Source: Acinetobacter lwoffii
GTDB taxonomy: Bacteria; Pseudomonadota; Gammaproteobacteria; Pseudomonadales; Moraxellaceae
Direction: 5' to 3'
DNA: 64,000 bases
Assembly (NCBI RefSeq): GCF_024129435.1
Contig: NZ_JAMXXN010000004.1
Span: 62,001 to 126,000, forward strand
Numbering within the stretch: the stretch's first letter is position 1; each line of letters starts with the position of its first letter. Shown in pieces: positions 37,302 to 47,405 of the stretch. Made by a program: the position numbers and the translations under genes. The notes under the pieces were generated by a model. That model did no database searches. It was not told the origin of the DNA and was given only the letters and a program-made list of their open reading frames with translations.

Positions 37302-39326
37302 TTAGATCAATAAAGTACGGATATCTTTGAGCAGCTTGGTCAGCTTGTTGGTGAAACGAGCAGCATCTGCACCATTGATCACACGATGATCGTAGGACAA
37401 TGAAAGCGGCAGCATCAAACGTGGATCAAAGCCTTCACCATTCCAAACCGGCTGCATGGTTGCAGGTGAAATACCCAGAATTGCCACTTGCGGCCAGTTC
37501 ACTAATGGCGTAAATGCTGTACCACCAATTGAACCCAGGCTAGTGATAGTGAAGTTCGCACCTTGCAGATCTTTCGGCGACAATTTCTTGTCACGCGCTT
37601 TTTGACCCAAGGCGCCTAGCTCAGTGGCAATCTGTTTAATTGACTTCTGATCTGGATGACGTAGCACAGGCACGGTCAAACCATCTGGCGTTGCGACCGC
37701 GATACCCATATGGATCTCATTACGTAGCAATACTGACTTACCCTCATCGGCCAAGTGACCAGCAAATTCACGCTCTTCTTTTAACAAGTGCGCAACTGCT
37801 TTGATGATGAACGCCATAATGGTCAGGCTAAGACCTTCTTTCTTGAAGTTGCCTTTCAGTTCATTACGCCATGCTTCCAGTTCAGTAATATCTGCTGCAT
37901 CAAACTGGGTCACTTGCGGAATGAAATTATTCAGCGACAACTGTGGAATAGACACTTGTTGCAAACGCGTCAAGGCTTTCTCTTCCACACCACCAAAAGC
38001 GCTAAAGTCTGGTAGTTTTGGCAGACCTGCGACTTGAGCAGCAGCGGTGACAGGAGCCACCTGCGGCGTAGTAAGACGCGTTTTGACATACGCTTTCAGA
38101 TCTTCTTTCATAACGCGCGCATGTGGGCCAGATGCTTTGACATCTGCCAACACGACGCCCAGTTCACGTGCCAGTTTACGCACAGCAGGACCGGCATAGA
38201 CTTTCGAGTTAGCGACATTCTGCTCTTTGGTCAGCTTATCGGCATTATCCGACGTCGCGACTGTTTGAGTAGAAGATGCAGCAGGTGCCTGTGCTGCTTT
38301 TGCAGCAGGCGCTTTTAGTTCTTCTGCTGCTTTCGGTGCTTCTGCTTTGGCTGCAACAGGTGCAGCAGCTGCTTGCGCTTCAGCTTCGATTGTCACCAGT
38401 GCAATGCCTTGAGAGACATTTTGACCCAGTTCCACATGAATGGCTTTAATCACGCCGGCTGTAGTGCTTGGCACTTCAACAGTCGCTTTATCTGATTCCA
38501 CCACGATGATGCTCTGGTCTTTTTCAACCGTATCACCGACCTGAACCAGAATTTCAGCCACAGCCGCCTTGTCTACACCCAGGTCAGGCACCATCAATTC
38601 AACATCACCTGTAGGTGCTGCTGGCGTTTGCGGCGCTTCGACTGCTTTCTCTTGGGCCGCCGCTTGAGCAACTGGTGCTTGAGGTGCTTCTGTCTGTGCT
38701 GACGCTGCCGAAACAGCCGTTTTCACTTTCAGAATGACTACACCTTCTTTAATGGTATCGCCTTCTTTAATCTCGATGGATTCCACCGTGCCTGAAACCG
38801 TACTTGGCACTTCAACAGTCGCCTTGTCTGATTCCACCACTACGATACTTTGATCTACCTCAATTTCATCACCGACAGCGACCAGGATTTCACCTACAGT
38901 GGCTTTTTCTACGCCAATATCGGGGATTTGAACATCAACCACTTGTGAGTTTGCTTGCGCCTCAGGAGCAGCAGAAGCTTTTGGCTGATGCGAAGCCAGT
39001 TCCTGCATGATTTCCTGATCCGGCAATGAAGTCGGGGTATTTTCTGAAGTTTTTTCAGATGCATCTGCTTGCTGTGGCTCGACCACATCAGTACTGCCGT
39101 CTTCAGCTTGTAGCTCAATCAGTACCGCGCCTTCAGCGACTTCATCACCCTGGCTCACCAGAATGCTTTTTACCACGCCTGCTGAAGTGCTAGGCACTTC
39201 AACAGAGGCTTTATCAGATTCAAGTAACACAATGCTGTCATCGATCGCGATCGTATCACCGACTTTGACCAGAATTTCGGCCACGGTTGCCTGATCTACA
39301 CCAATATCGGGAGTCGTAATTTGCAT
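37302..39326 (-). CDS. aceF: Pyruvate dehydrogenase E2 (dihydrolipoamide acetyltransferase)
   Basis: A 674-residue core subunit of the pyruvate dehydrogenase complex. Three lipoyl domains are visible, each with the lipoylated lysine in ESDKA(S/T)VEVPS (Lys39 in the first, then about residues 170 and 290), linked by Ala/Pro-rich flexible segments. The E1/E3-binding domain is at about 375-410 (GPAVRKLARELGVVL) and the catalytic domain fills the rest, with the His-Asp motif SYDHRVINGADAARF near the C-terminus. The ATG is 2 bp after the aceE stop, so the two are translationally coupled. E3 (lpd) is not in the window. Confidence 0.95.
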   Translation of the reverse strand: MQITTPDIGVDQATVAEILVKVGDTIAIDDSIVLLESDKASVEVPSTSAGVVKSILVSQGDEVAEGAVLIELQAEDGSTDVVEPQQADASEKTSENTPTSLPDQEIMQELASHQPKASAAPEAQANSQVVDVQIPDIGVEKATVGEILVAVGDEIEVDQSIVVVESDKATVEVPSTVSGTVESIEIKEGDTIKEGVVILKVKTAVSAASAQTEAPQAPVAQAAAQEKAVEAPQTPAAPTGDVELMVPDLGVDKAAVAEILVQVGDTVEKDQSIIVVESDKATVEVPSTTAGVIKAIHVELGQNVSQGIALVTIEAEAQAAAAPVAAKAEAPKAAEELKAPAAKAAQAPAASSTQTVATSDNADKLTKEQNVANSKVYAGPAVRKLARELGVVLADVKASGPHARVMKEDLKAYVKTRLTTPQVAPVTAAAQVAGLPKLPDFSAFGGVEEKALTRLQQVSIPQLSLNNFIPQVTQFDAADITELEAWRNELKGNFKKEGLSLTIMAFIIKAVAHLLKEEREFAGHLADEGKSVLLRNEIHMGIAVATPDGLTVPVLRHPDQKSIKQIATELGALGQKARDKKLSPKDLQGANFTITSLGSIGGTAFTPLVNWPQVAILGISPATMQPVWNGEGFDPRLMLPLSLSYDHRVINGADAARFTNKLTKLLKDIRTLLI

Positions 39327-39328
39327 GC

Positions 39329-42031
39329 TTAGTTCTCCTCTTTGTAGTCAGCAACAGCATGTACAGATGGGGTGTCTTGCGGTGCCCAAGCCACCGGACG
39401 ATCGGTATCCAGCTCAAACGTCGAGATCGCGTCTTTCACCAGGCGCGGATCAACTTCACCTTCATCTGCCAGTTTTTTCAGAGTTGCCACCACAATATGG
39501 GCAGCATCGACACCGAAGTAGCTACGTAAATTACCACGTGTATCTGAACGGCCATAACCATCGGTACCGAGTGCCACAAATGGGCGGCCATCTGGAAGAT
39601 AGGCACGAATCTGTTCGCTATAGGCACGCATATGATCAGTTGCAGACACCACAATACCTTCGGTACCGCGTAGCTGTTTCGATATCCATGCTTCTTTCAC
39701 ATCCTCAGCAAGTGGATGCAGGCGGTTGTATTCTTCACATGCCATACCATCACGTGCCAGTTCATTGAAGCTGGTGACACTGTAGACATTTGAGTGAATT
39801 TGATATTCCTCACGCAGAATCTTCGCCGCCTTGATCACTTCACGCAGGATCACACCCGAGCCCAGTAACTGAACCGTGGCTTTTTCATCTTCTTCCAGTA
39901 AGTACATACCACGCTTGATGCCTTCTTCAACACCTTTTGGCATTTCCGGATGCTCGTAGTTTTCGTTCATCACAGTCAGGTAATAGAACACACGTTCCTG
40001 GTTCACATACATACGCTGTAAACCGTCATGCACGATCACTGCCAATTCATAACCGAAACATGGGTCATAAGAGACACAGTTTGGAATGGTATTGGCCAAG
40101 ATGTGTGAGTGACCATCCTGATGCTGTAAACCTTCACCGTTCAGTGTAGTACGACCCGCAGTTGCACCCAGCAAGAAGCCTTGTGCCTGTGCATCGCCTG
40201 CTGCCCATGCAATATCACCAATACGCTGGAAACCAAACATCGAGTAGTACATGTACATCGGAATCATTGGCAGGTTATTGGTTGAATAACTGGTCGCCAA
40301 TGCTGCCCATGCACTCATCGCACCGGCTTCGTTAATCCCTTCCTGCAACATGTGACCGTCTTTGGCTTCACGGTAATGCATCAGCTGTTCTTGGTCTTCC
40401 GGGGTATATTTCTGGCCATGCGCGGCATAAATACCGAGCTGACGGAACATCCCTTCCAGACCGAAAGTACGGGCTTCATCAGGCACGATTGGCACAACAC
40501 GGTCTTTAATCGCTTTCTCTTTAAGAAGTGCAGAGATTAAACGCACCATCACCATCGTGGTCGATTGCTCTTTACCATTTGAACCGGCCAAGACCGAATC
40601 AAATACTGAAAGTCCAGGAATCGCCAGCTGTTCGCTTTCTTTACGACGTGCAGGCAGGTAACCACCTAAAGCTTCACGACGTGCCTTCATATATTTCAAT
40701 TCAGGTGAGTTTTCGCTTGGACGGTAGAATGGTACTTCTTCAAGCTGTTCATCAGTGAAAGGAAGATTGAAACGGTCACGCACGTATTTCAAAGAATTGA
40801 TTTGCATCTTCTTGATTTGGTGAGTTTTGTTGACTGCTTCGATTTCCTCGGACAAACCATAACCTTTCACGGTTTTCGCCAGAATCACGGTCGGCTGACC
40901 TTTGGCCGTACATGCTTCGGCATAAGCAGCAAAGACTTTGTACGGGTCGTGACCACCACGGTTCAGATTATCAATATCTTCGTCACTTAAGTCTTTAACC
41001 AACTCAGCTGCTTCTGGATATTTTCCGAAGAATTTTTCACGTGCATAAGCACCACCTTTTACCTGGTAACGCTGGAAATCGCCATCGACGGCTTCTTCCA
41101 TCACTGCTTTCAGTGCGCCGGATTTATCTTTATCTAGTAGTGGATCCCAATGACGGCCCCACACAACTTTAATCACACGCCAGCCTGCGCCGCGGAATAG
41201 TGACTCAAGTTCCTGAATGATCTTGCCATTACCACGTACCGGACCATCCAGACGTTGTAAGTTACAGTTTACTACCCAAATCAGGTTGTCGAGCTTTTCA
41301 CGACCTGCCAGAGAAATTGCACCCAGGCTTTCCGGCTCATCCATCTCGCCATCGCCCAAATACGCCCAAACCTTACGATCTTCTTCTTTGATCAGGCCAC
41401 GGTTCATCAGGTACTTTTGAATATGTGCCTGATAAATCGACATGATTGGGCCCAGACCCATCGATACGGTTGGGAACTGCCAGTAGTCCGGCATCAAATA
41501 AGGATGCGGATAAGATGGCAGACCTTTACCGCCTACTTCACGACGGAAATTATTTAGATGCTCTTCAGTCAAACGGCCTTCTAAAAATGAACGCGCGTAA
41601 ATACCCGGTGCACAGTGACCTTGATAATAGATCATGTCGCCGCCAAAGCTGTCGCTGTTGGCACGGAAGAAGTGGTTAAAGCCCACATCATAAAGGGTTG
41701 CGGAAGAAGCAAAACTCGCTAGGTGACCACCGAGATCGTCACCGGTTTTATTCGCGCGTAATACCATTGCCAAGGCATTCCAGCGGATCAGCGCGCGAAT
41801 ACGGCGCTCCATGTCCTGGTCGCCTGGCATTGCAGGCTGTTCTTCAACAGAAATCGTATTTAAGTAGGGAGTATTTAAACGCTGAATAGGAACATGCTTT
41901 GCAATTGCGCGTTGATAAAGTTTTTCTAACAAAAATGCTGCACGCTCAGTGCCCATGTGCTGCAAAACAGAGTCAAATGCATCTTGCCATTCTTGGGTTT
42001 CTTGCGCGTCTGTATCGCCATAAAACGCCAT
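39329..42031 (-). CDS. aceE: Pyruvate dehydrogenase E1 component (homodimeric type)
   Basis: A 900-residue thiamine-diphosphate enzyme that decarboxylates pyruvate and acetylates the lipoyl groups of E2. The ThDP fold is marked by YLGDGEMDEPESLGAI near residue 230 and NLIWVVNCNLQRLDGPVRGN; other conserved stretches are YYQGHCAPGIYARSFLEGR near 140, EGLQHQDGHSH near 630 and the C-terminal GTDGYGRSDTR. This is the single-chain E1 of gammaproteobacteria, not the alpha/beta type. First gene of the operon with aceF. The 328 bp upstream should hold the promoter. Confidence 0.96.
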   Translation of the reverse strand: MAFYGDTDAQETQEWQDAFDSVLQHMGTERAAFLLEKLYQRAIAKHVPIQRLNTPYLNTISVEEQPAMPGDQDMERRIRALIRWNALAMVLRANKTGDDLGGHLASFASSATLYDVGFNHFFRANSDSFGGDMIYYQGHCAPGIYARSFLEGRLTEEHLNNFRREVGGKGLPSYPHPYLMPDYWQFPTVSMGLGPIMSIYQAHIQKYLMNRGLIKEEDRKVWAYLGDGEMDEPESLGAISLAGREKLDNLIWVVNCNLQRLDGPVRGNGKIIQELESLFRGAGWRVIKVVWGRHWDPLLDKDKSGALKAVMEEAVDGDFQRYQVKGGAYAREKFFGKYPEAAELVKDLSDEDIDNLNRGGHDPYKVFAAYAEACTAKGQPTVILAKTVKGYGLSEEIEAVNKTHQIKKMQINSLKYVRDRFNLPFTDEQLEEVPFYRPSENSPELKYMKARREALGGYLPARRKESEQLAIPGLSVFDSVLAGSNGKEQSTTMVMVRLISALLKEKAIKDRVVPIVPDEARTFGLEGMFRQLGIYAAHGQKYTPEDQEQLMHYREAKDGHMLQEGINEAGAMSAWAALATSYSTNNLPMIPMYMYYSMFGFQRIGDIAWAAGDAQAQGFLLGATAGRTTLNGEGLQHQDGHSHILANTIPNCVSYDPCFGYELAVIVHDGLQRMYVNQERVFYYLTVMNENYEHPEMPKGVEEGIKRGMYLLEEDEKATVQLLGSGVILREVIKAAKILREEYQIHSNVYSVTSFNELARDGMACEEYNRLHPLAEDVKEAWISKQLRGTEGIVVSATDHMRAYSEQIRAYLPDGRPFVALGTDGYGRSDTRGNLRSYFGVDAAHIVVATLKKLADEGEVDPRLVKDAISTFELDTDRPVAWAPQDTPSVHAVADYKEEN

Positions 42032-42359
42032 AATCTACAGTTCCTAAAAGCCTAATCTAATGTCTTATATGTACCATATTTGAGACCTCAGCAGGTATGG
42101 CCTCAGCTGAATGCGATTTAGCAGTACTATTTAGGAACTAAATGATGAGTGACGTATAATTACACAACATAACAAAAAATAGTCAATAAAGGCGATTTAT
42201 TATACAATCATTATAATAGTTGGTGATAATATGATATCTAAAAGCGATAAAACAAAAAGCCCTTCAAGTTGACTTAAAGAGCCTTCAGCTTAAACGCTTT
42301 AAAATGCTTATTGGAGATTTTTTATGTATAGAGATGCATCTTGTTATTCGGGTCTATAC
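42032..42359. other. Intergenic region upstream of aceE
   Basis: No gene. Near 42071-42106 a CTCAGCAGGTATGGCCTCAG-like sequence has short inverted arms and lies in the aceE leader. The far end holds the terminator of the M23 peptidase gene. I could not pick out a convincing promoter for aceE. Confidence 0.35.
42252..42286 (-). terminator. Probable terminator of the M23 peptidase gene
   Basis: Minus-strand AAGGCTCTTTAAG pairs along its whole length with CTTGAAGGGCTTT (several G-U pairs), followed by a T-rich tail. It lies about 75 nt after the stop at 42360. Confidence 0.5.
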
Positions 42360-43043
42360 TTAAGGTAACATGGCCAAATAAGTAGATGGGTTTTTACGTT
42401 GACCGTCTTTTACTACTTCATAATGCAAGTGTGGACCGGTGCAGCGACCAGTACAACCAACGTTGGCAATATGATCACCTGCTTGCACCTGCTCTCCCAC
42501 ACGTGCAATAAGACGTGAAGCATGAGCATAGCGCGTTAAATAGCCATTACCATGATTGATTTCAACGTATTGACCATAACCTGTACCCCAACCTGATTTG
42601 GTCACAATCCCTGGACCTGTTGCATAGATTGGTGTACCACTTGGCGCTGCAAGATCAAGGCCTGAATGATTTTCAGCACGGCCACCCATGGTACGGCCAC
42701 CGTAATTTGAACTTACGCGAGAATTAGGTAAAGGATGAGAAATTAGCCAAGAATAAGCACTGTTTGCTGCCGCTTTATTGGATGAAGTATTGGCATACTT
42801 CTGAGCAAGCGTTCGATTGTTCAGTTCAACTGGTTTCTCACGAAGTTGAACATTCAATTTAGTCTGTGCTGGAATATCGATATCATCTGGATGAGTATAT
42901 GCACCCTGTGCCAGAGTACGCGTCAATTGCTCGATACGATCTGTTGAACCATTTTCTTGATTTAGATTGACTAAATCTGCGAACGCAACCGAAGCCGCTG
43001 AAACTGATAAAGAAAATGCCAACAAAATACGTCGCATATGCAT
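42360..43043 (-). CDS. M23-family peptidoglycan peptidase, secreted
   Basis: A 227-residue protein with a signal peptide (RRILLAFSLSVSAASVAFA) and a C-terminal LytM/M23 domain (about residues 110-220). Zinc-ligand motifs are HSGLDLAAPSG and GPHLHYEV, with the active-site YAHAS between. All metal ligands look intact, so it may be an active endopeptidase and not an EnvC/NlpD-type activator. The ATG at 43043 is chosen because AGAGG lies 6-7 nt upstream; a second ATG follows two codons later. It diverges from dciA. Confidence 0.88.
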   Translation of the reverse strand: MHMRRILLAFSLSVSAASVAFADLVNLNQENGSTDRIEQLTRTLAQGAYTHPDDIDIPAQTKLNVQLREKPVELNNRTLAQKYANTSSNKAAANSAYSWLISHPLPNSRVSSNYGGRTMGGRAENHSGLDLAAPSGTPIYATGPGIVTKSGWGTGYGQYVEINHGNGYLTRYAHASRLIARVGEQVQAGDHIANVGCTGRCTGPHLHYEVVKDGQRKNPSTYLAMLP

Positions 43044-43150
43044 AAAAAACCTCTCTAAACTGCTTTAATCGAGTTCCTTGAAGATCTCTATCCTTGATAT
43101 CCACTAAAAGAAGCGCATAAGATTAAGACATAAATATGTAGGAATTATGT

Positions 43151-43591
43151 ATGTCGGAACCTGTCAACGTTTTTCAACAAACAAGAAAACAGATAAAAAC
43201 AGGAAACTTTTCGTTTCTCTCATCACAAGTCGCTGCCTGGCAGAAACTTACGAAACTCGTACAACCGCTATTGCCCCAACCGGAACGCTGGCAAGTTGTC
43301 TGCTATCAAAATGGTGTGTTAACGATTACCGGTGAAAACCAGGCCATGATCAGTCAATTGGCCTATCTTCAAAAGCAATACATTTCACAACTCTCTCAAA
43401 TAAATGAATTAACAGATCTCACTAAACTTCAAGTTTGCTTGCGGAATCCTTCGCAAACATCACCTGTTTCAGCAACACCTGAAAGAGCCTTAAATGCAGA
43501 AACACAGGAATTACTTCGTAGTGCTGCTGACTTTATAAGCGACCCTAAGCTTAGCCAAGCTTTACTACGTTTGGCAAGCAATAAAAAGTAA
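43151..43591 (+). CDS. dciA: DciA-family replicative helicase loader/operator (DUF721)
   Basis: A 146-residue protein of the DciA family, which assists loading of DnaB in bacteria without DnaC. The DUF721 core is seen in the N-terminal two thirds: a leading amphipathic helix, WQVVCYQNGVLTITGENQAMISQLAYLQKQYI (in two parts, residues 47-78) and LQVCLRNP. The C-terminal tail is polar and helical (ALNAETQELLRSAADFI). Position beside lpxC and the ftsZ cluster is typical of gammaproteobacteria that carry it. TAGGA lies about 8 nt upstream of the ATG. Confidence 0.8.
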   Translation: MSEPVNVFQQTRKQIKTGNFSFLSSQVAAWQKLTKLVQPLLPQPERWQVVCYQNGVLTITGENQAMISQLAYLQKQYISQLSQINELTDLTKLQVCLRNPSQTSPVSATPERALNAETQELLRSAADFISDPKLSQALLRLASNKK

Positions 43592-43690
43592 CATAGCAAT
43601 CAAATGTAATAAATTAAAAAGCAAACATTATGTGATGTGTATCACAGTATTAAAGCAATAACAAAAACATAAAGACACAAACACAATGAC

Positions 43691-44593
43691 TTATGTCACA
43701 TTCACATACATGATTGGACAATTGGCTTCGTCATCAAATGTTACAATTTCATAGCAGCTTGGATCACTTTTCACATTGCGTAAAAGTTGATTATTCAAGG
43801 CATGTCCAGATTTGTAACCATCAAATTTGGCAATAATCTGATGTCCGAGCAAGTATAAATCACCCACGGCATCCAGAATTTTATGCCGTACAAATTCGTC
43901 CGAGAAACGCAAACCTTCTTCATTAACGACCCCAGTTTCATCCACACCAATGGCATTTTCCAGACTGGCACCCAACGCCAGATTATTGGCTTTGAGATAA
44001 TCGAGATCTTTCATAAACCCAAAGGTACGCGCTTCACTGACTTCATAAACGAAGGTTTCAGTAGAAAAATCGATACTGGCGGACTGATGTTCTTTTTTAA
44101 AGGCAGGATGATCAAAATCAATGGTGAAATTCAGCTGAAAGCCCTCATGTGGGCTAAAAATGGCACGTTTGTCATCAATCAGCGCTTCAACCGGTTTAAT
44201 AATCTTGACGAATTTTTTGGCGGCATCCAGCTCTTGCAAACCACCCTGCATTAACAGGTAAATAAACGGACCTGCACTGCCGTCCATAATCGGCACTTCA
44301 GAGGCCGACACTTCAATAATCAGGTTATCAATGCCCAGACCAGCAATCGCACTCATGACATGTTCAATGGTGCCTACTTTGGCATTTTCCTGAACCAGGT
44401 TCGAGCACATGAAGGCTTCCTGAATCAGCATGGCATCGGCAGGAATGTCGACTGGCGGATTCAGGTCAATACGACGAAACACAATTCCCCCATCGGCATG
44501 GTGCGGCACAAAGTTAATCATGACTTTTTGCCCACTGTGAAGACCGATTCCGCTCGCTTTCACGACACGTTTCAGGGTACGTTGTTTCAACAT
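43691..44593 (-). CDS. lpxC: UDP-3-O-acyl-N-acetylglucosamine deacetylase
   Basis: A 300-residue zinc enzyme that commits UDP-acyl-GlcNAc to lipid A. Zinc ligands are His in [15 protein letters not shown] (about residue 79) and His/Asp in [15 protein letters not shown] (about 237-241); the catalytic Glu is in the same first motif region and His in [20 protein letters not shown]. Family length is normal. A terminator separates it from ftsZ upstream, so it likely has its own promoter between 44594 and 44650. Loss of LpxC function is a known route to colistin resistance in Acinetobacter. Confidence 0.97.
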   Translation of the reverse strand: MLKQRTLKRVVKASGIGLHSGQKVMINFVPHHADGGIVFRRIDLNPPVDIPADAMLIQEAFMCSNLVQENAKVGTIEHVMSAIAGLGIDNLIIEVSASEVPIMDGSAGPFIYLLMQGGLQELDAAKKFVKIIKPVEALIDDKRAIFSPHEGFQLNFTIDFDHPAFKKEHQSASIDFSTETFVYEVSEARTFGFMKDLDYLKANNLALGASLENAIGVDETGVVNEEGLRFSDEFVRHKILDAVGDLYLLGHQIIAKFDGYKSGHALNNQLLRNVKSDPSCYEIVTFDDEANCPIMYVNVT

Positions 44594-44654
44594 GCTTTTA
44601 TCATCTGTTCATCTATAAAACCGCTATACGTTAGCATATTTGGCCATTGATAAA

Positions 44655-44686
44655 AAACAAAAAGGTGGCTTAAAAGCCACCTTTCC
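44655..44686 (-). terminator. Rho-independent terminator of ftsZ
   Basis: AAAGGTGGCT / AGCCACCTTT stem with TAAA loop; on the minus strand the T-rich tail follows, about 35 nt after the ftsZ stop. Confidence 0.75.
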
Positions 44687-44719
44687 TGTCTAATCCAGCT
44701 AAACACATGATGTTACATG

Positions 44720-45913
44720 TTATTTACGCTGTTGATTCTTAAGATAATCCTGAATGCTCATTGGCGTTGGGCGCGGGCTAGAAACCGAAGCCGACGCCGG
44801 ATTCGCTGCTGCACCTGTTTCATGCTGCTGACGCTGAATTGCCGGTACATCATCATCTTCCACCACAGCCTGTGCAGCTGCTGCTGGACGAGTTGCCTGT
44901 ACGTTAGTACGTTTGGTCGGTTCAACTGAATCCGCTGCATGACGAGTGAGACCTGTTGCAATCACAGTTACGCTGATTTCATCACGCGCATCCGGATCAA
45001 AAACGGTACCGTAGAACACCTGACCTTCATCTAAATCGACAATCTGGTTCACGACATCGGTAATTTCTTCAATTTCACCGAAAGTCACATCATCACCACC
45101 GGTCACGTTGATCAGAATACCTTTGGCATTCATGATAGTTACGTTGTCGAGTAATGGACTACGGATTGCCTGCTCAGCAGCCTGACGTGCACGGTTCTCA
45201 CCACGACCCAAACCGACACCCATCATGGCATAACCACGTGTGCTCATCGCTGTTTTCAAGTCAGCAAAGTCAAGGTTGATATGACCAGGACGGACGACTA
45301 AATCAAAAATACTGCGTACTGCATTCAGTAGAACATCATCCGCTTTTTTATAGGCATCTTTCATTGAAATATCACGGAAGACTTTCAATAGACGCTGGTT
45401 TGGAATAATGATTAATGAATCTACATGCTGCTCAAGCGCTTCAATACCTTTTTCAGCAGACTGTAGACGGCGTTTGCCTTCAAAGTTAAATGGCGTGGTC
45501 ACGACACCAACGGTCAGGATACCCATTTCTTTCGCAATTTCAGCAACCACTGGCGCTGCACCGGTACCGGTACCACCGCCCATACCCGCAGTTACAAAGA
45601 CCATATCGGTCCCTTCAAGCTGTTGGCGAATCAGTTCACGGCTTTCTTCTGCTGCGGTCTGGCCGACTTGCGGATTTGCACCTGCACCCAGACCACGGGT
45701 ACTTTGCTCGCCCAGCTGAATTTTAAATTCGGCTTCCATGCGATCCAATGCCTGTTTGTCCGTATTGGCACAAACAAATTTTACGCCCTGGATATCGGAC
45801 TGCAACATATGTTGTACCGCATTACCACCCGCACCACCTACACCAAATACAGTGAAACGGGCTTGACCATTGCTATCGCTATGATCGTCTTCGAAAAATT
45901 CAAATGAGGCCAT
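44720..45913 (-). CDS. ftsZ: Cell division GTPase FtsZ
   Basis: A 397-residue tubulin homologue that forms the Z ring. The tubulin signature GGGTGTGAAPVVAEIAKE is near residue 108, FGVGGAGGNAVQHML near residue 23, and NLDFADLKTAMSTRGYAMMG around 210. A variable linker rich in Ala, Gln and Thr (about 320-380) leads to the conserved C-terminal peptide PMSIQDYLKNQ, which binds FtsA and ZipA. It lies 159 bp after ftsA and ends with a terminator that closes the division cluster. Confidence 0.97.
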   Translation of the reverse strand: MASFEFFEDDHSDSNGQARFTVFGVGGAGGNAVQHMLQSDIQGVKFVCANTDKQALDRMEAEFKIQLGEQSTRGLGAGANPQVGQTAAEESRELIRQQLEGTDMVFVTAGMGGGTGTGAAPVVAEIAKEMGILTVGVVTTPFNFEGKRRLQSAEKGIEALEQHVDSLIIIPNQRLLKVFRDISMKDAYKKADDVLLNAVRSIFDLVVRPGHINLDFADLKTAMSTRGYAMMGVGLGRGENRARQAAEQAIRSPLLDNVTIMNAKGILINVTGGDDVTFGEIEEITDVVNQIVDLDEGQVFYGTVFDPDARDEISVTVIATGLTRHAADSVEPTKRTNVQATRPAAAAQAVVEDDDVPAIQRQQHETGAAANPASASVSSPRPTPMSIQDYLKNQQRK

Positions 45914-46072
45914 GACCTATAAAATTCCTAATTCATAATTGGCAGTCACTAAGCCCGTATACTGCCTTAATCTTAATAAAATTGTTTTTAAGAATGCTGC
46001 TCATGCGTTCACTTGTCAAGTACAAGCCCGATTAACTACATCTTCCCAACAATATTCACAATAAAAATCGAC

Positions 46073-47335
46073 TTAAAAGATTGATTTCAGGGTGTCATTA
46101 AAGCCAAACAAGGCTCTTTTGACCCGCTTAGCCAATGACAACCGCTCTACATCATCCTGTTCCACAATCGTGTCCTGGGTATCACTCTGACTAAACATCA
46201 GCAAGCCAGCCACCGTACTATATTGCGAGCGACGTAAAGCAGCCTGATGTTGTTCGTCTGCATACACCTGAGTCGGCGGATTACCTAAATGCGCCGAGAC
46301 CCCCATGGTACGGCGAACAAAACTCACCATCCCTTCGATATGACTGGCATCACCGGTCAATACCACACCATGATACAAGCCCTGGATGGCACCATTTTTC
46401 ACCAGCTCATCACGTACCAGACCCAGAATTTCTTCATAACGAGCCATAATAATTTCAGTCAGTTCAATCCGGCTGATGGTTTGTGGTCCATCAATCCCCT
46501 GGAACTGAATCATATGATCCGGCTTGACCACTTTCAGGTCGACACAGCCATACAATAATTTCAGACGTTCAGCTTCTTCGGTCGTGGTTTGCAATACTGC
46601 TGCAATATCGCGGGTCACATGTTCACCGCCACGCTGAAAGGTATGGGTTAAGGCCAAACGACCATCTACATACACCGCAACATTGGTCGTGCCAGCACCG
46701 ATATCCACCAGACACACGCCATATTCTTTTTCGTCTTTCAGCAGGCTGGCTTCAGCAGTGGCCAAGCTCGACACCACCATTTTTTCCACGCCAATATTGG
46801 CACCTTTCAGGGCGCGATCAATATTCTGCATGGTACTGATTGGCAGCATCATTAGATGATAATGCCCGGTCATGCTATGTGCCGACATACGAATCGGATT
46901 TAGCACCCATTCCGGTGAATCATCCAGCTCAAAACCCAGAGGCACAGCACTGACCAGATAATGATCTGAAGTCAAATGACTGGCTTTGGCCAATTCCAGT
47001 GCACGCACCACTTCACTGGTGGTAATCGCATGCTCGCTATTGTCGATCGAGGTGCGACCTGAAGCATAAAAGCTTTTTAATTCGGCACTTGGAATAGAGA
47101 CCCAGGCAGAATGTACACGACATTCCGCCATATCTTCTGCTTCTTGAACGGCATTTTTAATTGCAGTAATAACTTTATCGAGACTGACAATTTTCCCTTT
47201 ACTCATGCCTCGGTTACGAGCGGTGGCCATACCAATCACTTGGATATTGTCTGGCGCGTGTACCTTGCCAATCAAAACTGAAACTTTGTGTGTCCCAATG
47301 TCAATCGCCACAACCGAGGGAACAGCTTCACTCAT
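46073..47335 (-). CDS. ftsA: Cell division protein FtsA
   Basis: A 420-residue actin-like ATPase that anchors FtsZ to the membrane. Phosphate-binding motifs VVAIDIGTHKVSVLIG (residues 8-23) and CLVDIGAGTTNVAVYVDG near 205 are clear, with the 1C subdomain in between. The C-terminus KRVKRALFGFNDTLKSIF is the amphipathic membrane-targeting helix. It follows ftsQ by about 70 bp and precedes ftsZ, the usual order. Confidence 0.96.
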   Translation of the reverse strand: MSEAVPSVVAIDIGTHKVSVLIGKVHAPDNIQVIGMATARNRGMSKGKIVSLDKVITAIKNAVQEAEDMAECRVHSAWVSIPSAELKSFYASGRTSIDNSEHAITTSEVVRALELAKASHLTSDHYLVSAVPLGFELDDSPEWVLNPIRMSAHSMTGHYHLMMLPISTMQNIDRALKGANIGVEKMVVSSLATAEASLLKDEKEYGVCLVDIGAGTTNVAVYVDGRLALTHTFQRGGEHVTRDIAAVLQTTTEEAERLKLLYGCVDLKVVKPDHMIQFQGIDGPQTISRIELTEIIMARYEEILGLVRDELVKNGAIQGLYHGVVLTGDASHIEGMVSFVRRTMGVSAHLGNPPTQVYADEQHQAALRRSQYSTVAGLLMFSQSDTQDTIVEQDDVERLSLAKRVKRALFGFNDTLKSIF

Positions 47336-47405
47336 TATTCACTACTACCATTACGTGTTTGTTAGATTTATGGCTTTAAATGCCTCTATTTTTTAAAGCC
47401 GGTCA